Numbered from the stretch's first letter, positions 1 through 7,503 are shown. The stretch: DNA of 13,999 nt from Bacteroidales bacterium (GCA_022837485.1 JALHHH010000077.1:1-13999); one strand, 5' to 3'. Translations and numbers: made by a program. The notes: a model not told the origin generated them from the sequence alone.

Positions 1-588
1 GCTGAGTCCAAGCTTACTAAGCCCGGCAGGATTCAGGTAAGTTAGTTTACTATCGGCATCAAGTTCCCATACCCAATCTATAGTACGTTCAACAAGCAAA
101 CGGTATTGTTCTTTTGCCTGAGCAAGAGCAATCTGAGCCATTTTACGGTCGTTGATGTCGCGGGTTATCCCGAGAATGAATGCAACTTTTTCTTCGTTGT
201 TACGCATAAAGTTGATGCTCAGCTCCCCCCAGATCAGATGTCCCGATTTGTGTTTATGAAGCATCTCAAAAACAACGGGCTCACCGGTATCGGGCTTAAT
301 GCCTTTAACTACCGGCAGAATTTCTTCCATCATCACTTTTTGACTCAGGGCATACGATTCCGGAGGCAGTCGTTCAAAAAGGGGCATAGACATATATTCA
401 TCAACAGAATAACCAAGAGTTCTTTTAACCGAGGGACTCATATACACGGTTTCCATCTGAAGATTCATGATCCAGAAAACATCGCTTGAGTGAAGTTCAA
501 TCTGGTTAAAAATCGCCAGCCGGGATGCAAGTTCATCTTTATCGTGACCTGCATTTTCCGCTGCAATATTTCGTTCGGGCTTATTCAT
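1..588 (-). CDS. PAS-domain sensor protein, N-terminal part (runs off left edge)
   Basis: An open frame of 196 codons starts with ATG at 588 and continues past the window edge; an in-frame stop at 625-627 makes 588 the first possible ATG. The protein starts MNKPERNIAAENAGHD. Residues about 25-150 form a PAS plus PAC unit: the segment SSDVFWIMNLQMETVYMSPS is followed by LGYSVDEYM and ends in the typical PAC stretch FILGITRDINDRKMAQIAL. A second PAS domain begins near residue 160 (EQYRLLVERTIDWVWELDAD). No signal peptide or membrane segment is visible, so sensing is probably cytoplasmic. PAS domains of this kind bind small ligands or mediate dimerisation, and usually precede a histidine kinase or diguanylate cyclase module. 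The output domain lies outside the window, so the enzyme class is unknown. No clear ribosome binding site is seen, which is normal for Bacteroidota. Confidence 0.85.
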   Translation of the reverse strand, partial: MNKPERNIAAENAGHDKDELASRLAIFNQIELHSSDVFWIMNLQMETVYMSPSVKRTLGYSVDEYMSMPLFERLPPESYALSQKVMMEEILPVVKGIKPDTGEPVVFEMLHKHKSGHLIWGELSINFMRNNEEKVAFILGITRDINDRKMAQIALAQAKEQYRLLVERTIDWVWELDADSKLTYLNPAGLSKLGLS

Positions 589-705
589 TAGAATAAAAAC
601 GTTTTCACAAAAAAAGTGTTTGTGCTACAGATGAATTTACCGGGCATTCGAGCCGGTATTTCGTGTAATTAAGACGGATTTCGGTAATCATTTCCAAAAT
701 CAAAA

Positions 706-764
706 CGACATTGAAAAGAGTATTGAAAATTAATATATCATTCATTTTCAATTATTTAATGTCG
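706..764. repeat. Nested AT-rich inverted repeat
   Basis: The outer arms are CGACATT (706-712) and AATGTCG (758-764). The inner arms are ATTGAAAAT (722-730) and ATTTTCAAT (744-752), around a 13-base loop. Both arm pairs are perfect, so a long hairpin with one internal bulge is possible in RNA or single-stranded DNA. The octamer ATTGAAAA also occurs as a direct repeat at 710-717. If the -7 element at 791-798 is used, this structure would lie in the 5' leader of the PAS gene. Chance formation in AT-rich DNA cannot be excluded. Confidence 0.4.
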
Positions 765-790
765 CAATTGAAGAATTTAAAAATCGTGTA

Positions 791-798
791 CAAAGATA
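791..798 (-). promoter_or_regulatory. Possible -7 element (TATCTTTG) for the PAS gene
   Basis: Read on minus, the octamer TATCTTTG matches the Bacteroidota -7 consensus TAnnTTTG exactly. No TTTG or TTG is found at the expected -33 distance, so support is half of a promoter only. Transcription from here would give a leader of about 195 bases ahead of the ATG at 588, including the inverted repeat at 706-764. Confidence 0.3.
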
Positions 799-1114
799 TA
801 TAATCAAGTTAGATGTGCAGCGTAAGAATTTTAACAGTTGAGCAAAATATCGAAGATTCTACGGATGCTGAACATTTTTTTAGTTCATTGAAAGGCCAGG
901 CTTCCCGGCAAACCTGACAACTTTCACCAAATCCGGACGAGCATTATTGCCGGACAGCAGTGGTTGGCTTGATTGACACGAACTATCGAAGAGTCACGCG
1001 CATCCTGACTTTTTTCGGATTACGGGAATTTTTAGCTGGCTTAGCTGAACGCCGCACACACACAAGGGCTAATACGCAATCGGGCAAATGGTTGTAAGGA
1101 TAAAGATTGTACAT

Positions 1115-1996
1115 TTATTGAAAATTGCGCTGGCCGGCATGATGCATAAACAATGATGCCCGACTTTCATCAAACGGCAGTTGAAGAATTGTTGCTTTTC
1201 CAATTTGCTTTTTCAGGATTTCCACGTCTTTTTTAAGTGCCGACAAAGCGGTGGCCATGTCTTCGCGCGGCAGGTTGGGTTCGGGCATGGCACTGCTGAT
1301 GTAATGAACAAATTTCCAGACTTCCCTTACGTCCTTTACATCCACCCGGTAGGGATCATAGAGCGGATTCAGCGAATGCAGTTCGAGCTGTGCATCGGAT
1401 TTTAGAAAGTTGTAAGCAACCTTAAACATTATGCCGTCGTTAAGGGTAAGGATGATGTAGGGCTGTCCGTCGCGGATCAAATTCCAGTTCTGGACAAATT
1501 CACCGGTTACCCATGAACCGTCGGGAATTGGCAGCATGGAATCGCCTTGTATCTGAAAAGTCCGGTATTTTTTTTCCTTCGACAGGAAGGGCATGTGAAA
1601 CGTGGGCAATACCTTAATATATTCCGGGTCGGCATAGCCTGTACGGTAGCCTGCCGAAGCTTTCTGGTTTACCAGCTCCACATTCTCGTTATTTTCGGCG
1701 TCGACGGTAGTAGCCAGAATCCGGATTTTACTTCCGCTGATAAAAACATCGTAACCCCGTTCCAGTTGCGAGAGCTCGCTTTCCGACAATCCCGAAAGAT
1801 TGATTTTAAGCAGGGTATCGACCGAAATTCCATAATATTTGGAAATCAGCAGCAGGGCATCAATCCCGGGCTGAGCCACTGCGTTTTCATAACCACTCAG
1901 TGTTGAACGCTTCATTTCCAGGGCAAAGGCCACATCGTCCTGGGTACGCCCCCTGCGCTTCCGCAACAGCTTGATGTTCGATGCAAAAATATTCAT
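1115..1996 (-). CDS. XRE/S24 self-cleavable repressor (LexA/CI-like)
   Basis: This is a 293-residue transcriptional repressor with an N-terminal XRE-type helix-turn-helix (about residues 6-62, including TQDDVAFALEMKRSTLSGYE) and a C-terminal S24/LexA-like autoprotease domain (about 110-230). The protease signature is complete: a probable Ala115-Gly116 cleavage bond in QKASAGYRTG, nucleophile Ser153 in QGDSMLP, and general base Lys192 in GIMFKVAYN. The spacings (38 from Ala to Ser, 39 from Ser to Lys) are close to those of LexA. A charged, probably helical tail follows at about 245-268. By analogy with LexA and CI, RecA filaments on damaged DNA would trigger self-cleavage and derepression; this is inferred. 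The gene is divergent from the polymerase pair, with two palindromic operators in the shared 70-base gap, implying control of both directions. It differs from classical LexA, whose DNA-binding domain is a winged helix. Confidence 0.9.
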   Translation of the reverse strand: MNIFASNIKLLRKRRGRTQDDVAFALEMKRSTLSGYENAVAQPGIDALLLISKYYGISVDTLLKINLSGLSESELSQLERGYDVFISGSKIRILATTVDAENNENVELVNQKASAGYRTGYADPEYIKVLPTFHMPFLSKEKKYRTFQIQGDSMLPIPDGSWVTGEFVQNWNLIRDGQPYIILTLNDGIMFKVAYNFLKSDAQLELHSLNPLYDPYRVDVKDVREVWKFVHYISSAMPEPNLPREDMATALSALKKDVEILKKQIGKATILQLPFDESRASLFMHHAGQRNFQ

Positions 1997-2022
1997 GACC
2001 GTGTTGATGTTTTACAAAAAAT

Positions 2023-2037
2023 GATTATATTGTAATC
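2023..2037. promoter_or_regulatory. Predicted repressor operator 1 (GATTA-N5-TAATC)
   Basis: The palindrome GATTATATTGTAATC has 5-bp perfect arms around five bases. It lies between the divergent repressor and polymerase genes, 27 bases upstream of the repressor ATG. The same arms with the same spacing occur again at 2046-2060; centres are at 2030 and 2053, 23 bp apart, close to two helical turns. Two copies of one palindrome in a divergent promoter next to a helix-turn-helix repressor is the usual arrangement for cooperative dimer binding. Assignment to this repressor is inferred. Confidence 0.7.
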
Positions 2038-2045
2038 GAAATTTT

Positions 2046-2060
2046 GATTAAATTTTAATC
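2046..2060. promoter_or_regulatory. Predicted repressor operator 2 (extended palindrome)
   Basis: The core is GATTAAATTTTAATC, with the same GATTA/TAATC arms as operator 1. Here symmetry extends outward to TTGATTAAATTTTAATCAA (2044-2062), which is a perfect 9-bp inverted repeat around one central base and so is the stronger site. It ends five bases before the first possible ATG of the polymerase gene (2067) and 50 bases before the second (2112). No full TTTG/TAnnTTTG promoter was found in the gap on either strand, so the position relative to RNA polymerase is unknown. Confidence 0.72.
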
Positions 2061-2066
2061 AAAGGT

Positions 2067-3287
2067 ATGAATAAAAATCAGCGATCCGGCAAATCTTTAA
2101 TTTTTTTTTCGATGGGAAGAGACAACAGGATTATAGTGCATATGGATCTGGACACTTTTTTTGTGTCGGTAGAGCGTCTGGGCAACAGCCGGCTCAAGGG
2201 TTTGCCGGTGATTATAGGCGGGATGTCGGACCGCGGGGTAGTTGCCGGCTGCAGTTATGAGGCCCGGACGTTCGGGGTTCATTCGGCCATGCCGGTGCGG
2301 ATGGCCCGGGCACTTTGTCCGGATGCCGTTATTATCCGCGGCGACATGGATCAGTATACCCGTTATTCCAGTATGGTAACCGATATTATATCGGAGAGGG
2401 CTCCCGTTTATGAGAAGGCATCGATTGATGAGCACTATCTCGACATTACGGGAATGGATCGTTTCTTCGGAGCGATGAAATGGTCGCATGAGCTCAGGGA
2501 GCGCATCATTCGTGAAACGGGCCTGCCCATATCGTTGGGCCTTTCGGTAAATAAAACCGTTTCAAAAATTGCCACCGGACAGGCCAAGCCCAACGGAGAG
2601 CTTGAAATTCCGGGCGATCGTGTTATGACATTTTTAAGCCCGCTGTCGATCAGCAAAATACCGGGTATTGGCGACAAAACCTTTCATCTGCTGCGCTCGA
2701 TGGGTATTGCCAGCATCGATACCCTGAGCCGAATGCCTCCCGAGATGGTGGAGCGTCTGCTGGGAAAAAACGGAATGGTTATCTGGAAAAAAGCCAACGG
2801 CATTGACCCCACTCCCGTTGAACCATACTCGGAACGCAAATCCATCAGCTCTGAAACAACCTTCGAGCAGGACACCATCGACGTTGGCATGATCAACGAC
2901 CTGCTTCTCAGAAAAGTGGAGAAGCTGGCATGGGAACTTCGCCGCAAGCAAAAACTCACCTCGTGTATTACAGTAAAGGTACGCTATGCAAACTTCGACA
3001 CCCATACCCTTCAGCAGCGGATTCCCTATACGGCCTTCGACCACGTGCTGCTGCCCCTTACCAGAAATCTTTTTCACCGTCTCTATCAGCGGCGTATGCT
3101 GATCCGGCTGATAGGCGTTCGGTTCAGCCACCTCGTCAGCGGAGTTCAGCAAATCAGCATGTTCGACGATTCTCCCGAAACCATCAGCCTTTATCAGGCG
3201 ATGGACCGCATCCGGAATCGCTATGGACAACGCGCACTGACACGCGGCGCAGCCATCGGAAGCATTGCCGTCAAAGAAGAGGAATAA
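2067..3287 (+). CDS. dinB: Y-family DNA polymerase, DinB (Pol IV) type
   Basis: This is a translesion DNA polymerase of 406 residues (391 if Met16 at 2112 is the start). Active-site residues are intact: Asp27 in HMDLDTFFVSVE, Asp121-Glu122 in SIDEHYLDIT, and a probable steric-gate Phe32. The palm/fingers motif GLSVNKTVSKIATGQAKPNG is at 158-177, the helix-hairpin-helix ISKIPGIGDKTFHLL at 195-209, and a little-finger domain at about 255-360. QISMF at 362-366 resembles a beta-clamp-binding peptide. Intact catalytic acids argue against the inactive ImuB type. The gene sits just downstream of two operators and 66 bases ahead of the DnaE-type gene, so the two are probably co-transcribed under the repressor. 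The start is uncertain: 2067 lies six bases from operator 2 and adds a 15-residue extension over a T9 tract, while 2112 gives the usual family N-terminus and is at least as likely. Confidence 0.93.
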   Translation: MNKNQRSGKSLIFFSMGRDNRIIVHMDLDTFFVSVERLGNSRLKGLPVIIGGMSDRGVVAGCSYEARTFGVHSAMPVRMARALCPDAVIIRGDMDQYTRYSSMVTDIISERAPVYEKASIDEHYLDITGMDRFFGAMKWSHELRERIIRETGLPISLGLSVNKTVSKIATGQAKPNGELEIPGDRVMTFLSPLSISKIPGIGDKTFHLLRSMGIASIDTLSRMPPEMVERLLGKNGMVIWKKANGIDPTPVEPYSERKSISSETTFEQDTIDVGMINDLLLRKVEKLAWELRRKQKLTSCITVKVRYANFDTHTLQQRIPYTAFDHVLLPLTRNLFHRLYQRRMLIRLIGVRFSHLVSGVQQISMFDDSPETISLYQAMDRIRNRYGQRALTRGAAIGSIAVKEEE

Positions 3288-3353
3288 ACCGTCCCGCTCA
3301 CCAACACACATGATCAGAATAACAACCAAATGCAATCCGTTTAACCTATACAA

Positions 3354-6293
3354 ATGCACCTCTCGTTTAACTCATATTACAGTCTGCGCTACGGCACGCT
3401 CAGCATCGGCCGGATTCCTCCCCTTGCACTGGAAGCAGGTGCAGAAGCCGTGCTGCTGGCCGATATCAACAACACATCCGGAACGATCGACTTTGTAAAC
3501 GCCTGCCGCAAAGCGGGAATACGTCCCATGGCCGGCGTTGAATTCCATGAAGGCAACAAACTGTTGTACACCGGTATAGCAGAAAACAATTACGGATTCC
3601 GTGAACTGAACGAGCTGCTGAGCCGCTGCAACCTTCAGGGGACTCCCCTCCCCAGGCCTGCACCTCCGTTTCGCAATGTACTCGTAATATATCCGTTCGG
3701 AAGCCGTCCAACATCGGTACTGGCCGAAAACGAATTCATAGGCGTCACCACAGCCGATCTGCGCAAACTTCCTCTGTCGGAATTTTCCTCACGCCCCGAG
3801 AAGTACGTTATTCATCAGCCTGCAGCCTTTGCCGATGAACAGGAATATGAGTTGCACCGCTACCTTAGAGCCATCGAAAACAACCTGCTGCTCAGTCGTC
3901 TGACCCCTGAAATGGTTGCCGGACCCCAGCGAATGATGGCATCCGTACCGGAACTCCGGAAAGCCTTTGAACAATACCCCGGACTTATCCGCAATACCAG
4001 CCGGCTGACGGGGCGTTGTACGATAAATTTTGATTTTGAGACCATTAAGAACAAAAAAACGTTTACCGGAAGTATGTACGACGACCGTTTGCTGCTCGAA
4101 AAGCTGGCGGCAGAAGGACTTGAATACCGTTTCGGGAAAAACAACCGGGAAGCTGCGGCCAGAGTTCGCCACGAGCTCGACATCATCGACCGGCTGGGCT
4201 TCGGTGCTTACTTTCTGATTACCTGGGATATAATACGGTATTCCATGTCGAGGAGCTTCTATCACGTGGGCAGAGGCAGCGGAGCCAACAGCATCGTGGC
4301 CTATTGCCTGAGAATAACCGATGTGGATCCCATAGAGCTGAACCTCTACTTTGAACGCTTCCTGAATCCCAAACGCAGCAGTCCTCCCGACTTCGACATC
4401 GACTATTCGTGGAAGGAGCGCGACGACGTGCTCGACTACATCTTCAAGCGCTACGGAAGGGAACACACAGCTTTGCTCGGGGCAACGTCAACGTTCAAAG
4501 GCAAATCAATACTCCGCGAACTGGGCAAGGTAATGGGACTGCCCAAGGCAGAACTTGACCGGCTGGTAGACGACCCGGGAAATTCAATGAATCAGGACGA
4601 CATCACCCGGCACATCACGGCGCTGGGCGTTCGCATGACCGACTTCCCCAACATCCGCAGCATACATGCCGGCGGAGTGCTGATATCGGAAGAACCCATC
4701 ACCTGCTACACCGCCCTCGACCTGCCCCCAAAATCGATGCCCGTAACCCAGTGGGATATGTACGTTGCGGAAGACCTGCGGTTTGAAAAACTCGATATCC
4801 TGAGTCAGCGCGGCATCGGCCACATCCGCGACAGCGTGGATATTATCCGGGCCAACCGGGGAATAAGCATCGACATACACCAGGTTGAAAAGTTTAAAAA
4901 AGACGCCAGGGTAAAGCATCAGCTCAGGCATGCCGAAACCAACGGCTGTTTCTACATCGAGAGTCCTGCAATGCGCGGACTTCTGAACAAACTTCGCTGC
5001 GACAACTATCTGAGCCTTGTTGCAGCCAGTTCCATCATACGTCCCGGCGTGGCCCGTTCGGGTATGATGCGCGAATACATACGGCGGTTTCACAACCCGG
5101 GGAGCTTTGATTACATCCATCCGGTAATGAAGGAACAACTGGGTGAAACATATGGCGTTATGGTTTACCAGGAAGATGTGCTGAAGATTTGTCATCACTT
5201 CGCGGGTCTCGACCTGGCTGATGCCGATGTGCTGCGCCGTGCCATGAGCGGGAAATACCGTTCAAGAGTTGAATTTCAAAAGATTATCGATAAGTTCTTC
5301 AGCAACTGCCGCGAGCGGGGCTACCCCGAAGAAATCACGAAAGAGGTATGGCGGCAAATCGAATCCTTCGCCGGTTATTCCTTCTCGAAAGCACACTCGG
5401 CATCCTTTGCTGTGGAAAGCTATCAGAGCCTGTACCTGAAAGCCCATTTTCCGCTTGAGTTTATGGTAGCCGTGATCAACAATTTCGGTGGCTTTTACCA
5501 AAGCTGGGTATATTTTAACGAAGCCCGCCGCCAGGGAGGAATTATCGAACTCCCCTGCATTAACCGGAGTAGTTACCTGAATACGCTGGAGGGGAATACC
5601 ATATTTATGGGGTTCGTGCACATAGCCGGACTGGAATCGACGCTTGCCGCAAATATCACAGCCGAACGTGAACGTAACGGACCTTTCCAAAGCCTGCACG
5701 ACTTTGTGGAACGAATACAGCCAGGCATGGAACAGCTGGTTATACTGATCCGCACAGGAGCCCTCCGGTTTACCGGAATGGGCAAACAAAGCCTGCTGTG
5801 GGAAGCTCATATGCTTGCCGGACGAAAACAAACCGTACCCGCGGTTCCGCTGTTTTCTCAGCCTGTTAGGCAGTTTACCCTTCCCGCACTGGTGCACAAT
5901 CCGCTGGAAGACGCATACGATGAAATTGAACTTCTCGATTTTCCGGTGAGCATGAGCTACTTCGACATGCTTCAAACCGGCTTCAGAGGCGAAATATCCG
6001 CCGATGGACTCGGGGAATCCATAGGCAAAACATTGCGAATGGCGGGAATACTTGTTACCATAAAATACGTCAGAACCATTAAAAATGAAATTATGCACTT
6101 TGCCACCTTCATCGACCACCGGGGTGAGTTTTTCGACAGTGTGCACTTTCCCGATATTGCCCGGGAGTTTCCCTTCCGGGGACGGGGGGTTTATCTGCTC
6201 CTTGGGAAAGTAGTGGAAGAATTCGGATTTCCCTCCCTGGAAGTTGTTAAAATGGCCAAACTCCCGCTGCAGGCTGATCCGAGGTATACGTAA
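3354..6293 (+). CDS. dnaE2: DnaE-type error-prone DNA polymerase III alpha subunit (DnaE2/ImuC-like)
   Basis: This is a C-family polymerase of 979 residues, shorter than replicative DnaE (about 1160). Order: PHP domain (1 to about 220), polymerase core (about 230-710) with GRGSGANS at 307-314, PDFDID at 345-350 (catalytic Asp346 and Asp348) and the third Asp481 in FEKLDILSQRGI, the conserved SFSKAHSASFAVESYQSLYL at 676-694, a helix-hairpin-helix region (about 740-810), and a C-terminal OB fold (about 890-965). The PHP metal site is degraded: the usual HLHxH becomes HLSFN and TDHGN becomes ADINN, so PHP proofreading is unlikely. The tau-binding tail beyond the OB fold is absent. Together with damage-type control and the adjacent Y-family polymerase, this suggests translesion synthesis rather than replication. 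An in-frame stop at 3342-3344 fixes the ATG at 3354. The dnaE2 name is by type only; a phylogeny would be needed to confirm it. Confidence 0.92.
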   Translation: MHLSFNSYYSLRYGTLSIGRIPPLALEAGAEAVLLADINNTSGTIDFVNACRKAGIRPMAGVEFHEGNKLLYTGIAENNYGFRELNELLSRCNLQGTPLPRPAPPFRNVLVIYPFGSRPTSVLAENEFIGVTTADLRKLPLSEFSSRPEKYVIHQPAAFADEQEYELHRYLRAIENNLLLSRLTPEMVAGPQRMMASVPELRKAFEQYPGLIRNTSRLTGRCTINFDFETIKNKKTFTGSMYDDRLLLEKLAAEGLEYRFGKNNREAAARVRHELDIIDRLGFGAYFLITWDIIRYSMSRSFYHVGRGSGANSIVAYCLRITDVDPIELNLYFERFLNPKRSSPPDFDIDYSWKERDDVLDYIFKRYGREHTALLGATSTFKGKSILRELGKVMGLPKAELDRLVDDPGNSMNQDDITRHITALGVRMTDFPNIRSIHAGGVLISEEPITCYTALDLPPKSMPVTQWDMYVAEDLRFEKLDILSQRGIGHIRDSVDIIRANRGISIDIHQVEKFKKDARVKHQLRHAETNGCFYIESPAMRGLLNKLRCDNYLSLVAASSIIRPGVARSGMMREYIRRFHNPGSFDYIHPVMKEQLGETYGVMVYQEDVLKICHHFAGLDLADADVLRRAMSGKYRSRVEFQKIIDKFFSNCRERGYPEEITKEVWRQIESFAGYSFSKAHSASFAVESYQSLYLKAHFPLEFMVAVINNFGGFYQSWVYFNEARRQGGIIELPCINRSSYLNTLEGNTIFMGFVHIAGLESTLAANITAERERNGPFQSLHDFVERIQPGMEQLVILIRTGALRFTGMGKQSLLWEAHMLAGRKQTVPAVPLFSQPVRQFTLPALVHNPLEDAYDEIELLDFPVSMSYFDMLQTGFRGEISADGLGESIGKTLRMAGILVTIKYVRTIKNEIMHFATFIDHRGEFFDSVHFPDIAREFPFRGRGVYLLLGKVVEEFGFPSLEVVKMAKLPLQADPRYT

Positions 6294-6301
6294 ATGTATA
6301 C

Positions 6302-6320
6302 CACGCGGTGCAAACGCGTG
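6302..6320 (+). terminator. Small hairpin after the polymerase operon
   Basis: CACGCG (6302-6307) and CGCGTG (6315-6320) form a perfect GC-rich 6-bp stem with a 7-base loop, starting nine bases after the dnaE-type stop codon. No T tract follows, so it may only stabilise the 3' end or assist termination. Confidence 0.35.
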
Positions 6321-6356
6321 ATGAAATCAGAAATGGAATTGCTAAATGCTGCAAAA

Positions 6357-6382
6357 CCAGGCATTATCGTGAAAATGCCTGG
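6357..6382 (-). terminator. Hairpin terminator of the envelope operon
   Basis: CCAGGCATT (6357-6365) and AATGCCTGG (6374-6382) make a perfect 9-bp stem with an 8-base loop. On minus, the stem is followed directly by TTTTGC, a short T run. The hairpin overlaps the last codons and stop of the minus-strand gene ending at 6364, a common terminator placement. On plus it lacks a T run, so it mainly serves the minus operon. Confidence 0.6.
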
Positions 6383-6927
6383 CGTAAGCTCTGGACAAAC
6401 TCGTCCAGGTTGTTATATACCGGAACCCCGTAGCGTGCAGCTGTAATATCGACGTTTCCCTTTCGCCAGAATCCATCGGGGCAAACAACGCGAAGCTTGC
6501 CGCTGCCGGCATAGAGTCCGAATTCAAGCAGACTGACCGGACTCAGGGTTCCGGGGGCAAAGTAAATAAGTATGAGATCGGAAGCTTCGAGTGCCGTAAG
6601 TTCCCATTCTACCTGCGCTCTGAAATTGCTGTCGGCAGCCACCGGCTTCCAGGCAGTATCCCAGTCGTTGCGCCGGGGATTAAGCAATACCACATCGAGA
6701 TCGCTGATTATTCCGGCCAATTTCGATTGCCAGTCAACAGCACTTCCCATCTCAATACTTCCACCCAGAAAAATTTTCGGCCTTAGGTCGGAAACCGGGA
6801 GCGGATCGGGCGGACGAACCAGACGAACTCCTTGTGCTGAAGCCGATTGCGAAACAACTAACACAAGCAGAACAAATCCGGCATAAATGAGGAGCCGTAT
6901 AAATCCGGAAGAAGGTACAATTGGCAT
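6364..6927 (-). CDS. Secreted nucleoside 2-deoxyribosyltransferase-like protein
   Basis: This 187-residue protein has a clear signal peptide (hydrophobic residues 10-26, probable cleavage after SQSASA near residue 31). The rest resembles the nucleoside 2-deoxyribosyltransferase-like superfamily: beta strand plus KIFLGGSIEMG at 51-61, NPRRNDWD at 83-90, QVEWELTALEASDLILIYF at 105-123, and LLEFGLYAGSGK at 133-144, where Glu135 is in the position of the catalytic glutamate. Relatives of this fold cleave or exchange N-glycosidic bonds of nucleosides and are normally cytoplasmic, so export is unusual. The first cysteine is far from the signal region, so it is not a lipoprotein. It is the last gene of a minus operon, 11 bases after the lipocalin gene, with a hairpin at its stop. 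Enzymatic activity and substrate are unproven. Confidence 0.75.
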   Translation of the reverse strand: MPIVPSSGFIRLLIYAGFVLLVLVVSQSASAQGVRLVRPPDPLPVSDLRPKIFLGGSIEMGSAVDWQSKLAGIISDLDVVLLNPRRNDWDTAWKPVAADSNFRAQVEWELTALEASDLILIYFAPGTLSPVSLLEFGLYAGSGKLRVVCPDGFWRKGNVDITAARYGVPVYNNLDEFVQSLRQAFSR

Positions 6928-6938
6928 CTTTGTATTGC

Positions 6939-7475
6939 TCAGGGGGTATGCTTAACCCATATCAGGTTGCGGATATCGAATCCGTTTTCTTCGGCAATTT
7001 TCAGATAACGCGACTTAACTTCTTCGGGAATTTGTTTTTCCCTGGCGAGAATCCAAAGGTAATCGTGACTTTGACCAGCCACAAGTGCATACTTGTATTC
7101 ATCGTCGAGCGCAATTACATTATAACCGGAATAGAAAGGTCCGAAAAAGGAGACTTTCAACATAGCAACATTTTTATCTCCCGCGAATTTTGCTTTGCCA
7201 ATAGCCTGTTTCCACTCATTGGTGATATAATTGAATCCACGGTTCACAACCCTGATACTACCATCCGGATTTACCGAATATTCGGCTGTGGTATTATTCA
7301 GATCGCGTTCGAAACGGAAATCAAAACGGGCAATTTCGTACCAATTGCCCATGTACCGTTCTATTTCAAAAGGACTTACTGCTACGGTACCCCGCGGGAT
7401 AGTAGAACAGGATGTAAATACCAATAGTCCTGCCATACCTCTGATGGCCGCTTTAATGATTTTGGTAATATTCAT
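6939..7475 (-). CDS. blc: Blc-type outer-membrane lipocalin lipoprotein
   Basis: This 178-residue lipoprotein has a lipobox ending LVFTSC, making Cys23 the lipidated residue. The lipocalin signature is strong: YMGNWYEIARFDFRFERDL at 41-59 (the GxW motif), TAEYSVNPDGSIRVVNRG, GKAKF, and SHDYLWILAR near the C-terminus. Bacterial lipocalins of the Blc family bind fatty acids or lysophospholipids and are anchored to the outer membrane; ligand and membrane side here are inferred from the family. Length is typical. It is third in a four-gene minus operon, 28 bases after the LapA-like gene and 11 bases before the secreted deoxyribosyltransferase-like gene, which suggests an envelope-maintenance role. 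Confidence 0.92.
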   Translation of the reverse strand: MNITKIIKAAIRGMAGLLVFTSCSTIPRGTVAVSPFEIERYMGNWYEIARFDFRFERDLNNTTAEYSVNPDGSIRVVNRGFNYITNEWKQAIGKAKFAGDKNVAMLKVSFFGPFYSGYNVIALDDEYKYALVAGQSHDYLWILAREKQIPEEVKSRYLKIAEENGFDIRNLIWVKHTP

Positions 7476-7503
7476 GTTGATTTGAATCTATAATCAATAC
7501 AGT

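Larger units (their letters stand above)
589..1114. other. Non-coding stretch between the PAS gene and the repressor gene
   Basis: This 526-base gap separates two minus-strand genes. Its left half (about 690-830) is AT-rich and holds a nested inverted repeat and a possible -7 element, listed separately. A 6-bp inverted repeat TACCGG/CCGGTA sits at 638-643 and 653-658. The right half is of more average composition. A frame free of stops runs 918-1098 on plus but has no ATG and no recognisable product. I see no RNA gene or transposon remnant, and no convincing terminator for the repressor gene. Confidence 0.5.

Noticed and set aside
933..955. Direct repeat CCGGAC spaced by 17 bases
   Set aside because: It is only 6 bp, without an associated mobile element or further copies.
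918..1098. Stop-free plus frame between the PAS and repressor genes, with a possible GTG start at 960
   Set aside because: It has no ATG, a short length and no recognisable product, so it is most likely a chance frame.
2634..3359. Long minus-strand open frame opposite the DinB gene
   Set aside because: It lies antisense to a clearly conserved polymerase and its product has no recognisable domain.
5262..6146. 294-codon minus open frame opposite the DnaE-type gene
   Set aside because: It is antisense to conserved polymerase motifs; such frames arise from codon bias on the coding strand.
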